Below are positions 18,489 to 28,258 of a stretch of 64,000 bases of DNA, piece after piece. Numbering within the stretch: the stretch's first letter is position 1; each line of letters opens with the position of its first letter. The notes under the pieces are model-generated. The model was not told where the DNA came from. It saw nothing but the letters and a program-made list of their open reading frames with translations, and did no database searches. The DNA lies in assembly GCA_029882975.1 (NCBI GenBank), contig JAOUJW010000016.1, forward strand, positions 1-64,000, written 5' to 3'. The DNA is from Gammaproteobacteria bacterium (GTDB taxonomy: Bacteria > Pseudomonadota > Gammaproteobacteria > SZUA-152). Made by a program: the position numbers and the translations under genes.

Positions 18489-19541
18489 ATGGAAATACCT
18501 GAGTTTGAACCAAAAGCCGAAGATGAATCCGAACGCTCTATCACGCTGCTAAAGTGGTTTGCCAAGGTGGCGATGGGAGCGTTTGTGATGACCAGTGCGG
18601 TGAGCATGGGCATTTGGGGCGCTTCTTATTACTACAAACCCAAATTGACACAAGCTTTTCCAGCTCCCGGTCGCATGGTGGATGTAGGTGGCTATGAAAT
18701 GCATATCCAATGTATGGGGCAGGGGGAGCCCACGGTGGTGCTGGAGGCGGATCATCACGACTTTTCAGTTCAGTGGGCAATGGTTCAGCCAGAGGTGGCC
18801 AGATATTCACGGGTATGTGTTTACGACCGTGCCGGAATGGGCTGGAGTTCCCCAAGCCCTAAACCCAGAACCAGTTCCCATATGGTGGATGAGTTGCATG
18901 CGTTACTGCAAAACGCCGGAGAGACGGCGCCGTATGTTATGGTGGGGCACTTCTTAGGTGGTTTGAATGCGCGCCTGTACGCACACCGTTTTCCCCAGGA
19001 AGTCAAAGGCATGGTATTGCTGGATGCCGCGCATGAGGACCAACATAATAATATTCCTGAATTGGAGGATGCCAGTCGTAAATCTGCGTTGTTGTTTAAT
19101 GTCATGCAATGGGCGCAAAAATTGGGTGCCTTGGCGGTAACGCCGGAAGCCATTCCGGACAAGGGGTTGAACGGCGAAGCTTTGCAACGTTATCGAGCGA
19201 TTTTGGCCACCAAGCACTATTTTGAGACTGCCAAAGACGAGGCAGATGCCTTGCCGGATAGTTTGAAGGAACTGCAACAGGCCCAAATGAGCGATCTGGG
19301 GCGTATGCCCTTGATTGTCGTGAGCCGAGGAATGAAAGCCGAAATGCCCGGTTTGTCTACTTCTCAGTCCGGTGAGTTTGAGTCTCGCTGGAATCAATTG
19401 CAGCAGGAGTTGGCGCAGTTGTCGACCAATTCGCGCCAAATTAGAGCGTTACGCAGCGGTCACTACATCCACCTGAGCGAACCACAGTTGGTGGTGCGCG
19501 CCGTACGCGAGGTATTGTTACAAGTGCGTAAGCAAGGGTAA
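18489..19541 (+). CDS. Alpha/beta hydrolase with N-terminal membrane anchor; nucleophile Ser replaced by Phe
   Basis: 350 residues. One N-terminal membrane helix (about 22-48) is followed by an alpha/beta hydrolase fold: oxyanion strand VVLEADHH, VCVYDRAGMGWS, nucleophile elbow VGHFLGGLNARLYA, acid-strand LIVVSRG and a late His in SGHYIHLSEP. The elbow normally reads GHSxGG; here codon 155 is TTC (Phe) where TCC (Ser) is expected. If real, the protein cannot use the usual nucleophile. The rest of the fold is intact and open. It lies 99 bases after the kinase gene in the same direction. A one-base sequencing error is an alternative. Confidence 0.88.
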   Translation: MEIPEFEPKAEDESERSITLLKWFAKVAMGAFVMTSAVSMGIWGASYYYKPKLTQAFPAPGRMVDVGGYEMHIQCMGQGEPTVVLEADHHDFSVQWAMVQPEVARYSRVCVYDRAGMGWSSPSPKPRTSSHMVDELHALLQNAGETAPYVMVGHFLGGLNARLYAHRFPQEVKGMVLLDAAHEDQHNNIPELEDASRKSALLFNVMQWAQKLGALAVTPEAIPDKGLNGEALQRYRAILATKHYFETAKDEADALPDSLKELQQAQMSDLGRMPLIVVSRGMKAEMPGLSTSQSGEFESRWNQLQQELAQLSTNSRQIRALRSGHYIHLSEPQLVVRAVREVLLQVRKQG

Positions 19542-19710
19542 TGGATTAATTTTCAGCGCTTATCGTCGTCACAGCTCCCCCGTAAATTTCACTCAATTTT
19601 AGCCTTTTTGTACCGTTAATATTGGCAATGTTTTGTTTCGGAAGCCTTTGTGTAATCCGGGGAGTTATCCGATATTTGCCGAGAAGTTGAACCACAATTG
19701 AGATTACCTA

Positions 19711-20172
19711 ATGATTTTAAATGAAATTTTATCAGAACCCGACGATGAATTACTGTTGATGAATCTGGTGGAATATCTCACTACACAATCGAATTTTGAT
19801 ATTCGCAAATTGCCTGAAGTGCCGCGAAACGTGGTGGCGGTGGTGACAGCCCAAGCCATTATTGACAACGGTGGATTTCGACAATTTTTCGAAAGCGAAT
19901 TTGACGGTACACCGGACTACCATCTGTTTGTTGAGGCCTATGAGGCCATCGGTGCAGCCGAGTCGGCACGAGCTATTGAGCAGGCTTTGGAATTGTTTCC
20001 CGAAGGCAGGCCACCGGAAAACTGGGTTAAGAAAGAAAAATGCATTAAGGAAATATTTACCGGTAATGAGGGTGATTCCTTGGTGCAAAACATACAAGGT
20101 AAAATTCTGGGCAATGACCGCAACTATCAGCTGACGGCGCAATACGCCAGAGAGAACTTAAGCGGATTCTAA
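19711..20172 (+). CDS. DMP19/DUF4375-family protein
   Basis: 153 residues, strongly acidic overall. The segment AIIDNGGFRQFFESEFDG is the hallmark of DUF4375, the C-terminal domain of the Neisseria DNA-mimic protein DMP19. The rest is helical and negatively charged, which fits DNA mimicry, though most DUF4375 proteins are uncharacterised. ATG at 19711. No operon partner: 169 bases separate it from the hydrolase and 121 from the next gene. Confidence 0.8.
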   Translation: MILNEILSEPDDELLLMNLVEYLTTQSNFDIRKLPEVPRNVVAVVTAQAIIDNGGFRQFFESEFDGTPDYHLFVEAYEAIGAAESARAIEQALELFPEGRPPENWVKKEKCIKEIFTGNEGDSLVQNIQGKILGNDRNYQLTAQYARENLSGF

Positions 20173-20293
20173 GCAAAACCCTATTGGACCAGCCTTTCGC
20201 AGTAAATGCTCCTCGCCGTTCAAGTTTTTGCTTATACTCGCCACCACTTCCATTATAATGGCCTGACGCCATAACCAACCAAAAAGGGAAACC

Positions 20294-20599
20294 ATGTACG
20301 TCGTGACCAATCGTGTGCCGGTTGCCAAAGACTGGCAGGATCAATTTGAACAACGTTTTCTTCAACGAGCCGGACAAGTGGACAAGCAGCCTGGCTTTGT
20401 CCGCATGGAAGTACTGAAACCCGCCGATGAAGACAGTCCCTTTATGGTCATGACCCTTTGGGAGAGCGAACAGGCTTTTTTGAATTGGGTGGAAAGTGAG
20501 GATTTTAAACTGGCACATAAAAACCCCTTGCCCACCGAAGCGTATGTCGGTCAAGGTCGTATGGAGCGGCACACTGTTGTGGTGTCGGCAAGCAAATGA
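20294..20599 (+). CDS. Antibiotic biosynthesis monooxygenase (ABM) domain protein
   Basis: 101 residues, a single ferredoxin-like ABM/IsdG-type domain: MYVVTNRVPV, FEQRFLQRAG, GFVRMEVLKP and TLWESEQAFLNWVES. Such small dimeric proteins include haem-degrading and cofactor-free monooxygenases. The exact substrate cannot be read from the sequence. The stop overlaps the start of the nucleotidase gene as ATGA. A TATAAT hexamer at 20254-20259 lies 34 bases before the ATG, but no good -35 box matches it. Confidence 0.88.
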   Translation: MYVVTNRVPVAKDWQDQFEQRFLQRAGQVDKQPGFVRMEVLKPADEDSPFMVMTLWESEQAFLNWVESEDFKLAHKNPLPTEAYVGQGRMERHTVVVSASK

Positions 20600-21249
20600 T
20601 TCAGTGGGATAACATTAACACGGTACTGCTGGACATGGACGGTACTTTGCTGGATTTGCATTTTGACAATCATTTCTGGCAGGAACATGTTCCCTTACGT
20701 TACAGCGAGAAACACAGCATGGATGTGGACAGTGCCAAAGAGGAGATCTACCCTCGTTTTAAAGCGGCTGAAGGTACCATGGACTGGTATTGCCTGGACT
20801 ACTGGTCTAAACAGTTGGATTTGAATGTGGCGCAACTCAAGTTGGAAGTGGATCATTTGATTGCCATTCACCCCCATGTGGTGGAATTTCTGGATGCAGT
20901 GAGAAACAGCGGTCGCAGTTTGATCCTGGTAACCAATGCCCATATTGACAGTTTGTCTTTAAAAATGGAAAAGACGAGTCTACAGGGACATTTCGATCAG
21001 CTGATTTGCGCTCATGATTACGGTATGCCGAAAGAAGACCCGCAATTCTGGAATGCCTTGAAACAGCAGGTGAATTACGATCCGAAAACCACTCTATTGG
21101 TGGACGATAGTTTGCCGGTGTTGAAGTCGGCTCGTCGCTACGGCATTCAGTATCTACTGGCCGTACTGCAGCCGGACTCCAAAAGTCCTGAGAAAGATGT
21201 GGAAGATTTTACTGCGATTCGCAGTTTTGCCGACATCATGCCTGCTTGA
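20596..21249 (+). CDS. yrfG: HAD-family GMP/IMP nucleotidase, YrfG type
   Basis: 217 residues. HAD motif I LLDMDGTLLDLHFDNHFW (catalytic Asp pair), motif II LVTNAH, and motifs III/IV with Lys in MPKEDPQFW and LLVDDSLPVL. The cap segment DWYCLDYWSKQLDL is typical of YrfG (NudF-neighbour) nucleotidases, which dephosphorylate purine monophosphates. Length is normal. ATG overlaps the ABM gene by 4 bp, so the two are co-translated. Confidence 0.88.
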   Translation: MIQWDNINTVLLDMDGTLLDLHFDNHFWQEHVPLRYSEKHSMDVDSAKEEIYPRFKAAEGTMDWYCLDYWSKQLDLNVAQLKLEVDHLIAIHPHVVEFLDAVRNSGRSLILVTNAHIDSLSLKMEKTSLQGHFDQLICAHDYGMPKEDPQFWNALKQQVNYDPKTTLLVDDSLPVLKSARRYGIQYLLAVLQPDSKSPEKDVEDFTAIRSFADIMPA

Positions 21250-21265
21250 ATAATGCCTGTTGGAT

Positions 21266-21709
21266 TCAGGCAGGTTCAGGTTCTTTGTCGTAACGTTTAT
21301 CCCAGGACTTAAAGCGCTTACGGCAGTAAGTTTCCAGTGCATCGTATCCATCGAAAAACAGTTCAAAGCCATCCTCGGCCGGGGCATCATACTCACAGTA
21401 GTCATTGTCATGTTCACGGCAAACAATTGGGCGAGTCAGGTATACGCCACATCCACCGTCAGACTGTAAGTGGCGACAGGGGGTATTCACCAATAAAAAC
21501 CAGCCATCATCATCTTTATAGATCTGCACATTGAGATGGGCCGTTTGCCACAATAAATGATCAAAGTCGCGCATGGAGCGGGGGGTATCGATTTGCTGGG
21601 TGATGTAGTTACAGCACTTGGACTCGCTGCAAAAGCTACATTTATTTTCCGGGGTAATTTTTTCCGGTGTTATTGCAATTTTCACCGGTATGTTTTTGTT
21701 TTTAGGCAT
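21266..21709 (-). CDS. YkgJ-family cysteine cluster protein
   Basis: 147 residues. Cysteines in CSFCSESKCC near residue 22 and later CRHLQSDGGCGVY, VCREH and CEYD match the zinc- or iron-binding YkgJ cluster family (function not established). It is convergent with the nucleotidase gene, 16 bases apart, with a weak hairpin (GCCTG/CAGGC, 21255-21271) at the junction. ATG at 21709. Confidence 0.85.
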   Translation of the reverse strand: MPKNKNIPVKIAITPEKITPENKCSFCSESKCCNYITQQIDTPRSMRDFDHLLWQTAHLNVQIYKDDDGWFLLVNTPCRHLQSDGGCGVYLTRPIVCREHDNDYCEYDAPAEDGFELFFDGYDALETYCRKRFKSWDKRYDKEPEPA

Positions 21710-21891
21710 GCTGAGACCATGATTGTTGGGGACGGTGGCATTTTACCGAACTTTGGGTTGAGACGCAGTTATTTTTACCCGATTGGCGTATAATTCCGGT
21801 AACATTGAATCTGGACGGTATGTCCCCATATTGCGGAAAACGACTCGCTGTTTTGAGATTTTAGGAATTATAGGTTTTAGAGGAATAGGTA

Positions 21892-22152
21892 ATGCCGATT
21901 TACGAATACGAATGTAGCGCCTGTGGTTCCCGCCACGAGGCTATACAGAAAATGAGTGACGATCCCTTGACTGATTGTCCCCATTGCAAACAGCCAGAGT
22001 TGAAAAAACTCATCTCCGCGGCGGGGTTTCGTCTCAAAGGTGGTGGCTGGTACGAAACAGACTTTAAGAGCGGCCAGAAGAAAAATCTGGTGCAAGGTGA
22101 TAAAAAGTCCAGTTCCGGTGGTGCCACAGAAAAAAAGAGCAGCGGCAATTAG
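21892..22152 (+). CDS. FmdB-family zinc-ribbon regulatory protein
   Basis: 86 residues. MPIYEYECSACGSRHE and DCPHC give the two CxxC pairs of the FmdB zinc ribbon. The GFRLKGGGWYETDFK segment and the Lys/Ser-rich tail are usual for the family. The ATG at 21892 follows GAGGAATAGG. In gammaproteobacteria this gene commonly sits just before aspS, as here. Confidence 0.92.
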   Translation: MPIYEYECSACGSRHEAIQKMSDDPLTDCPHCKQPELKKLISAAGFRLKGGGWYETDFKSGQKKNLVQGDKKSSSGGATEKKSSGN

Positions 22153-22411
22153 GCAATAGTATCGACAATTAACCATATTTATTATATGGTAATATGCCAG
22201 GGCTGGTGGTTCACTCAGATTTTAGAACCTTTCACAAAATTAATTTTACATTAGAGCCTTTCGAAAAGCGGAGTTTACAATTTGTTTGTGGTTCCACAAC
22301 CCTGCATTTGAATGGAAAAGATTGATTTTGGGAAGTTCTAGTTGCAAGCACCGGCCGCAATCCGTACCATTTCCGCCTTTACTTTTCACTTAGATATAAA
22401 GGGTCATAACC

Positions 22412-24193
22412 ATGCGTAGCCACTACTGTGGTCATATTAATGAGTCACACATCGATGAAGAAGTCACCTTATACGGTTGGGCACACCGACGCCGGGACCA
22501 TGGTGGGGTGATATTTGTCGACTTACGCGACCGTGAAGGCATCGTCCAAGTGGTTTATGACCCGGATACCCAAGAAACCTTCACCACCGCAGAGCGGGTA
22601 CGTAACGAATTTGTTTTGCGGGTTCAGGGGAAGGTAAGGGCTCGACCTGAGGGTACGGAAAATCCGGATATGCCCACGGGCAAAATCGAAATTTTGGGCA
22701 AGCAATTGGACATTGTCAGTGTGGCGGAAACACCTCCGTTTATGCTGGATATCGAAGATGATGAGGTGTCTGAGGAATTACGCCTGCGCTATCGTTATAT
22801 TGATCTGCGTCGTCCCCATATGTATCAACGCATCAAAATGCGCTCTCATATCAGCCGCATTATTCGCGATTTTCTCGATCAGGAAGGTTTTTTGGATATC
22901 GAGACACCCATGCTGACCAAAGCGACTCCGGAAGGAGCAAGGGACTATCTGGTGCCCAGCCGTACCCACCGAGGTGATTTTTTTGCCCTGCCGCAGTCAC
23001 CACAGCTGTTCAAACAGTTGCTCATGATGTCCGGTATGGACCGGTATTATCAAATCGTACGCTGCTTTCGTGACGAAGACCTGCGTGCCGATCGACAACC
23101 GGAATTCACCCAGTTGGATATGGAAACCTCTTTTATGGATGAAGAGGAACTCATGGGCTTGGTGGAAGATATGGTAAGGGACGTATTCTGCAAAGCCTTG
23201 GAAATACCTCTGCACAACCCATTTCCCCGTATGAGCTATGCCGAAGCCATAAGTCGTTTCGGTTCCGATAAACCGGATCTGCGCATTACTCTGGAATTGG
23301 TGGATGTGGGGGATTTGATGCAGGGTGTGGAATTCAAAGTGTTCGCCGGACCGGCACAAGATCCCAACGGCCGTGTGGCCGCCTTGCGCGTACCGGACGG
23401 GGGCAAGCTGACCCGCAAGGAAATCGACGATTACACCAAGTATGTGGGTATTTACGGTGCTAAAGGCTTGGCTTATATTAAAGTTAACGAACTGGCCAAA
23501 GGGCGCGACGGTTTACAATCGCCTATTCTTAAGTTCCTTCCGGATGAGGCCATTGAGCAAATCATGCAGCGCACGGGCGCAACCGATGGTGATTTGGTAT
23601 TTTTCGGAGCCGATAAGACCAAAGTGGTGAACGAATCCCTGGGCGCACTGCGCGTTAAACTGGGGGAAGACATGGGCCTGGTGGAGCGAGGTTGGAAACC
23701 GCTGTGGGTAGTGGATTTTCCCATGTTCGAATGGGACGAAAAAGACCAACGTTGGACAGCTTTACACCACCCCTTTACTGCACCCAAAGCGGAACACCTG
23801 GAACGGTTGGAATCCGATCCCGGCGCTTGTTTGTCACGTGCCTATGATTTAGTGTTAAACGGTTCTGAAATCGGCGGTGGCTCACAACGTATTTTTAATC
23901 ATGATGTTCAAGCCAAAGTATTTAAGTTATTGGGAATCAGTGATGAAGAAGCGCAGGAGAAATTCGGCTTTTTGTTAGATGCCCTCAAATACGGTTGTCC
24001 TCCCCACGGCGGTATTGCATTCGGTATGGATCGTTTGGTCATGCTCATGACGGGTGCCTCATCTATACGCGAAGTGATGGCATTTCCCAAGACTCAGACC
24101 GCCAGTTGCTTGCTCACATCGGCACCGGCACCGGTGTCAGAAAAACAATTGCGTGAGTTGAGCATTCGTCTGCGCAAGCCGGCCACAGAGTAA
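22412..24193 (+). CDS. aspS: Aspartyl-tRNA synthetase
   Basis: 593 residues, full length for a bacterial-type class IIb AspRS. An N-terminal OB-fold anticodon-binding domain is followed by motif 2 in [20 protein letters not shown], the GAD insertion domain, and motif 3 in [15 protein letters not shown] near the C-terminus. It charges tRNA-Asp (or tRNA-Asp/Asn if the organism uses transamidation). 259 bases upstream are AT-rich and probably hold its promoter. Confidence 0.98.
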   Translation: MRSHYCGHINESHIDEEVTLYGWAHRRRDHGGVIFVDLRDREGIVQVVYDPDTQETFTTAERVRNEFVLRVQGKVRARPEGTENPDMPTGKIEILGKQLDIVSVAETPPFMLDIEDDEVSEELRLRYRYIDLRRPHMYQRIKMRSHISRIIRDFLDQEGFLDIETPMLTKATPEGARDYLVPSRTHRGDFFALPQSPQLFKQLLMMSGMDRYYQIVRCFRDEDLRADRQPEFTQLDMETSFMDEEELMGLVEDMVRDVFCKALEIPLHNPFPRMSYAEAISRFGSDKPDLRITLELVDVGDLMQGVEFKVFAGPAQDPNGRVAALRVPDGGKLTRKEIDDYTKYVGIYGAKGLAYIKVNELAKGRDGLQSPILKFLPDEAIEQIMQRTGATDGDLVFFGADKTKVVNESLGALRVKLGEDMGLVERGWKPLWVVDFPMFEWDEKDQRWTALHHPFTAPKAEHLERLESDPGACLSRAYDLVLNGSEIGGGSQRIFNHDVQAKVFKLLGISDEEAQEKFGFLLDALKYGCPPHGGIAFGMDRLVMLMTGASSIREVMAFPKTQTASCLLTSAPAPVSEKQLRELSIRLRKPATE

Positions 24194-24206
24194 TTTTTCC
24201 TACCGG

Positions 24207-24881
24207 GTGGCGGCTATGTGCGATTCAAAACCCGGCGATACAAGTAGAACCGCAAAATCCACGGTCGTGCTGGTGCACGGCTTGTGGGTTAATGGTTGGG
24301 ACATGTTACTGCTGCAATGGCGCTTACATCGCGCCGGTTATATTACCCATCGATTTTCCTATCCCACGGTTCGTAAAAACCTCAGTGAAAACGCCGCCAC
24401 GCTGAATCAGTTTCTCCAATCTCTCAATACAGATCCCATCCACTTGGTGGCTCACAGCCTGGGTGGTTTGGTTTTACGTCAGACTTTGCACGATTATCCG
24501 CAGCTTCCCATCGGTAGGGTGGTGACCCTGGCCTCACCGCATCGCACCAGTCTTTCCGCCTATGGGGTCAGTCGCGTGCCCTGGTTGGGTAAATTACTTC
24601 TGGGTAAAAGCATTGATCAAGGCGTGTTTGCCAAGGACGGTACTCCCTGGGGCCCTTGCCATGAATGGGGCAGCGTAGCCGGTACCCGTTCGGTGGGGCT
24701 GGGGCGCTTGTTCGCCAAATTGCCTTTACCCAATGACGGAACAGTCACCGTGGAAGAAACCCAAATGGAAGGCTTGCAGGATCATATTGTCTTGCCGGTG
24801 AATCACATGGGCATGTCGTTCAACAAGGAAGTGGCAAAGCAGGTGATGTGTTTTCTGGAAACGGGGCATTTCGAGCACTAG
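24207..24881 (+). CDS. Alpha/beta hydrolase, triacylglycerol-lipase-like
   Basis: 224 residues from the GTG at 24207; the ATG at 24216 is the alternative and loses three residues. STVVLVHGLWVNGWD gives the oxyanion HG, VAHSLGGLVLRQ the nucleophile serine elbow, and a late His in LPVNHMGM completes a likely triad. No signal peptide, so probably cytoplasmic. It is 13 bases after aspS and may be co-transcribed. Substrate not predictable. Confidence 0.88.
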   Translation: MAAMCDSKPGDTSRTAKSTVVLVHGLWVNGWDMLLLQWRLHRAGYITHRFSYPTVRKNLSENAATLNQFLQSLNTDPIHLVAHSLGGLVLRQTLHDYPQLPIGRVVTLASPHRTSLSAYGVSRVPWLGKLLLGKSIDQGVFAKDGTPWGPCHEWGSVAGTRSVGLGRLFAKLPLPNDGTVTVEETQMEGLQDHIVLPVNHMGMSFNKEVAKQVMCFLETGHFEH

Positions 24882-24957
24882 CGCCGGTCTGGATTGTGCG
24901 CTTCTGCGACACGCCACTGTAACAATTCGAATCCACTAAATCCATTGGGAGTGGTTT

Positions 24958-25224
24958 ATGATCATCAACGAACATCCTTCTCCTCACGGATTATTCGCCA
25001 TAACCGGAGGGTTGGATTTTGAGGGGGTGACTCAACCAGAAGGGGGTCGTGTTCCCCAACCTCGGAACGCTGTGAATACATCCCTGCAGGCTCGATGGCG
25101 GCATCCATGCGGCCAACGTCCGCTTATGGGAAACACCCATACCCCCTTTGCTCGAACGACCCACGATGTTTCACTGCTTCCTCAACAAACACAAATAAAA
25201 CCCATGCATCACCCCATCCGGTAA
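24958..25224 (+). CDS. Doubtful small ORF
   Basis: An 88-codon frame with ATG after GGGAGTGG at good spacing. The product is rich in Pro, His, Gln and Arg and lacks clear secondary structure. Its last ~50 bases overlap the 3' end of the methyltransferase gene on the other strand. Listed because of the ribosome site; otherwise the 24882-25170 gap holds nothing I recognise. Confidence 0.2.
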   Translation: MIINEHPSPHGLFAITGGLDFEGVTQPEGGRVPQPRNAVNTSLQARWRHPCGQRPLMGNTHTPFARTTHDVSLLPQQTQIKPMHHPIR

Positions 25225-26160
25225 AACCCGTACCGACTCTCGCACCTGTGGGTTAAACGACTTGCCCTGCCAAGCAGGCAAACCCGCTTGAACATTTTCA
25301 AGGGGAAACCCCTGTGGTAATTCTATGGGCTGTACGGTGACCGCGTCGCCGAACTTTTTCAAGGCGTGATGCACGATGGCTTCGTTTTCTTCGGGGGCGA
25401 AGGAGCAGGTGGAGTACAGCAGGGTGCCGCCGGGTTTGAGGCATTGGATGGCGGAGTAGATCAGGGCTTTTTGTTTGCGAGTGGCTTCTTTGATTTTTTT
25501 AATATGCCAGTGAGAAAAAGAAGCCGGGTTATGGACATTAAAACGGGATTCTGAGGAGCAGGGGGCGTCCAGCAATGCTCGATGGAACCGTTCCGGGGTT
25601 TTGCGCCAGGTTTGGGTGCCGTCTGTCAGGTAGGTTTGTATGCACTGTGCGCCCTGGTGTTGGATATTGGTTTTGAGTTTGTAATACCGGGTTTTGACTT
25701 TTTCTACGGCACCAATTCGACCTTGGTCTTTCATCAAACAAGCCATATGCAGGGTTTTACCGCCAGGTGCGGCGCACAGGTCCAGCACTTCTTCTCCCGG
25801 TTGTGGGTTTAAGATTAACGGCGCCAGCTGGCTGGATAGGCTTTGGCTGTAAATCAGGCCTTCTTGGTACAACTCGCTGCGTAATACCGCTTCCCGGAAT
25901 TCAGTTGCTACCAGCAGGGCGTCTGTTTGCCAGGCCAGGGTTTGTGAGGGAACATTAGCGGCGTTTAATGCCGCCAAAACCGTGTCGCGTTGGGCTCGCA
26001 GGGTATTGATGCGCAGTTGCAGCGGGCGAGTGTAGGAGAAACTTTGCAGTATGGGTTCGAAACGATTTTCGGGAACAATATGCTGCAACCGGGCTACAAA
26101 GGCTTCCGGAAGTGGGTGCCGAGTTGCGTCGACTGACGGGATAGAGCTATTTGGCGACAA
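25171..26160 (-). CDS. RsmB/NOP-type rRNA cytosine-5 methyltransferase
   Basis: 329 residues. SAM-binding motif LDLCAAPGGKTLHMA, then LLDAPCSS and YSTCSFAPEENE with the two family cysteines (catalytic and release). These are the marks of RNA m5C methyltransferases of the RsmB/RsmF/NOP2 group. It has an N-terminal cap region but is too short for the PUA-like tail of RsmF, so the exact rRNA site is open. The start appears to be TTG at 26160, overlapping the preceding lipoprotein gene by 14 bases; I see no nearby ATG in frame. Confidence 0.9.
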   Translation of the reverse strand: MSPNSSIPSVDATRHPLPEAFVARLQHIVPENRFEPILQSFSYTRPLQLRINTLRAQRDTVLAALNAANVPSQTLAWQTDALLVATEFREAVLRSELYQEGLIYSQSLSSQLAPLILNPQPGEEVLDLCAAPGGKTLHMACLMKDQGRIGAVEKVKTRYYKLKTNIQHQGAQCIQTYLTDGTQTWRKTPERFHRALLDAPCSSESRFNVHNPASFSHWHIKKIKEATRKQKALIYSAIQCLKPGGTLLYSTCSFAPEENEAIVHHALKKFGDAVTVQPIELPQGFPLENVQAGLPAWQGKSFNPQVRESVRVLPDGVMHGFYLCLLRKQ

Positions 26161-26767
26161 AGCGGGTCCAGCGTTTCAGGCTTTTTAAACGCTTCTTATC
26201 GGCGTGAGTTTTGGCGATGCGCTTGCCTTCGGCTACAATGGCTTGGTACATCGCTTTGAGTTTTTTGCGGCCTTTGGTGTTTAAGTCGCAACTGGTATTA
26301 GCGACCAGTTTTTGCAAATACTTCAAACGTTCTTTGCGGCTGTGGCTGCGGGTGGGTTTTTCGATCTTTCTCATGCTGAGATAAGTCTGGTTGGATTTAC
26401 CGGCAGTCAATACTTGTTGTTCGAAAACGTAACCGGGTTTGTAGGCCAGTATCTCAACGGATTGGTGATCTATGTGATTCAATGTTTCCGGTTTATTCCA
26501 GGCCTTTATAGTATACATACCGGTTTTGCTGGAGAGATCCGTTTCAATGTGGTAACAGCTGTGTTGCTCATTATTAACGGCAGGGGTTTGGGACTTGTTC
26601 TGGATGCCTTTCCACAGGGCTACAACGTATGCGCCTGGAATAGGGGAATGGTTTTGGTTGATGACCGAGCCGGTCTCAGCAGACCACTGCGTTGATAGAG
26701 TTTTGCAAGCGCTTAAGGGCAGTAATGCAGCGAGCGCTATCGCCAAATGTGCGAGTGATGATCTCAT
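26147..26767 (-). CDS. Lipoprotein with carboxypeptidase-regulatory-like region
   Basis: 206 residues. Signal LAIALAALLPLSACKT with lipobox LSAC (Cys21). A beta-sandwich-like stretch follows with GSVINQNHSPIPGAYVVALW and YTIKAWNKPET, resembling CarboxypepD-reg domains. The C-terminal ~70 residues are very basic (Lys/Arg rich). It is upstream of, and overlaps, the methyltransferase gene. Function unknown; outer- or inner-membrane lipoprotein. Confidence 0.8.
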   Translation of the reverse strand: MRSSLAHLAIALAALLPLSACKTLSTQWSAETGSVINQNHSPIPGAYVVALWKGIQNKSQTPAVNNEQHSCYHIETDLSSKTGMYTIKAWNKPETLNHIDHQSVEILAYKPGYVFEQQVLTAGKSNQTYLSMRKIEKPTRSHSRKERLKYLQKLVANTSCDLNTKGRKKLKAMYQAIVAEGKRIAKTHADKKRLKSLKRWTRFVAK

Positions 26768-26984
26768 TGCCTGTTAATGCTAGCGATGTTATCAAGTGAT
26801 TTCAACCGTTTCTCTTTAGAATAGGGGGTTTTGCGGTAAAATTCGGCCTAAAAAATATCGATACCATCGATTTAGCCGCAACATGAAACCGTGGAGGCAA
26901 AATGCTAAACTTGGTTTCCGTAACTTTGCTCCATAACCAGTTTCCATAATTCAGTTTCCATGTTCCAGTTGCAAAGAGGTAGGC

Positions 26985-27725
26985 ATGGCCGGACACAGTA
27001 AATGGCACAATATTCAGCATCGCAAGGGCGCCCAGGACGCCAAACGCGGCAAATTATTTACTAAACTCATACGGGAAATTACCGTTGCAGCACGTACCGG
27101 TGGTGGCGATGCGAGTTCCAATCCGCGCTTGCGTGCGGCCATTGATAAAGCTTTGTCCGCTAATATGACCCGTGATACGGTGGATCGGGCAATAAAACGC
27201 GGTTCGGGCCAATTGGACGCGGATAGTTATGAAGAAATCCTATATGAGGGTTATGGGGTCAATGGGGTGGCTGTGTTGGTGGAGTGTTTGACGGATAATC
27301 GCAACCGCACGGTGGCGGAAGTGCGCCATGCATTCAATAAATACGGCGGTAATTTAGGAACCAGCGGTTCCGTAGCTTATTTGTTCTCCAAAGTGGGTTT
27401 GTTAAGTTATGCTTGTGGTGATGAAGATGCCATCATGGAGGCCGCATTGGAAGTCGGGGCGGAAGATGTGGTGGTCAATGATGACGGTTCTATTGACGTG
27501 CTGACAAGTGCCGAGGATTTTATGGTTGTGAAAGACGCGATGGTGGCGGCAAATTGGCCTCCACAACAGGCGGATATTATCATGCAGGCGTCCATCCAAG
27601 TGGATCTGGGTTTGGAGGATGCTCAAAAATTCGTCAAAATGGTGGATTTATTGGAAGATCTGGATGATGTACAAAAAGTGCACACAAATGCGGATGTTTC
27701 AGACGCAGTCATGGCGCAATTGTGA
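26985..27725 (+). CDS. yebC: YebC/PmpR-family transcription or translation factor
   Basis: 246 residues, full length. [20 protein letters not shown] is the invariant N-terminus. Family members bind DNA, and some relieve ribosome stalling at proline runs. ATG at 26985 after AGAGGTAGGC. It begins the yebC-ruvC-ruvA-ruvB cluster. The stop overlaps the ruvC GTG. Confidence 0.97.
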   Translation: MAGHSKWHNIQHRKGAQDAKRGKLFTKLIREITVAARTGGGDASSNPRLRAAIDKALSANMTRDTVDRAIKRGSGQLDADSYEEILYEGYGVNGVAVLVECLTDNRNRTVAEVRHAFNKYGGNLGTSGSVAYLFSKVGLLSYACGDEDAIMEAALEVGAEDVVVNDDGSIDVLTSAEDFMVVKDAMVAANWPPQQADIIMQASIQVDLGLEDAQKFVKMVDLLEDLDDVQKVHTNADVSDAVMAQL

Positions 27726-28258
27726 CGTCCTCTCCGGTTCGGATTTTGGGTATCGATCCCGGCTCTCGGGTCACCGGCTACGGCATTGTGGATAGTCAGA
27801 ACAATCGTGTGAGTTATGTGGCCAGTGGCTGCATTCGGGTTCAGGGGGATGATTTGGCCCAGCGTTTATGCACTATTTTCCATGAGGTCCAAAATTTAGT
27901 GGTGGATTATCATCCGCACGAATTGGCAGTAGAGCGGGTGTTCATGCACCGCAACGCCGACAGTGCGTTGAAACTGGGGCAGGCCCGAGGGGCGGCTATT
28001 TGCGCTGCGGCCAGTCGCGATATCCCGGTTCTGGAATACACCGCAACCCAGATCAAGCAATCTGTGGTGGGGCGAGGCAATGCCGCGAAGCAACAAGTAC
28101 AGCATATGGTGCGGGTTTTACTCAATTTATCTGCCGAGCCCCAGGCCGATGCAGCGGATGCTTTGGCTGCAGCCTTGTGCCATGCCAACACCCGCAAAAC
28201 CTTGAGTCATATGGAAGGAATCGCAGGCATGAGTCGGGGGCGGTTTCGGCACTTATGA
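27722..28258 (+). CDS. ruvC: Holliday junction resolvase RuvC
   Basis: 178 residues. [14 protein letters not shown] carries the first catalytic Asp. [20 protein letters not shown] and [15 protein letters not shown] hold the remaining acidic residues. RuvC cuts the junction that RuvAB migrates. GTG start at 27722 overlaps the yebC stop (GTGA); the stop overlaps the ruvA ATG (ATGA). Confidence 0.97.
   Translation: MTSSPVRILGIDPGSRVTGYGIVDSQNNRVSYVASGCIRVQGDDLAQRLCTIFHEVQNLVVDYHPHELAVERVFMHRNADSALKLGQARGAAICAAASRDIPVLEYTATQIKQSVVGRGNAAKQQVQHMVRVLLNLSAEPQADAADALAAALCHANTRKTLSHMEGIAGMSRGRFRHL

Noticed and set aside
24958-25224. 88-codon frame with a good ribosome site
   Set aside because: Composition is not protein-like and it runs into the 3' end of the methyltransferase gene. 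Kept only as a low-confidence feature.
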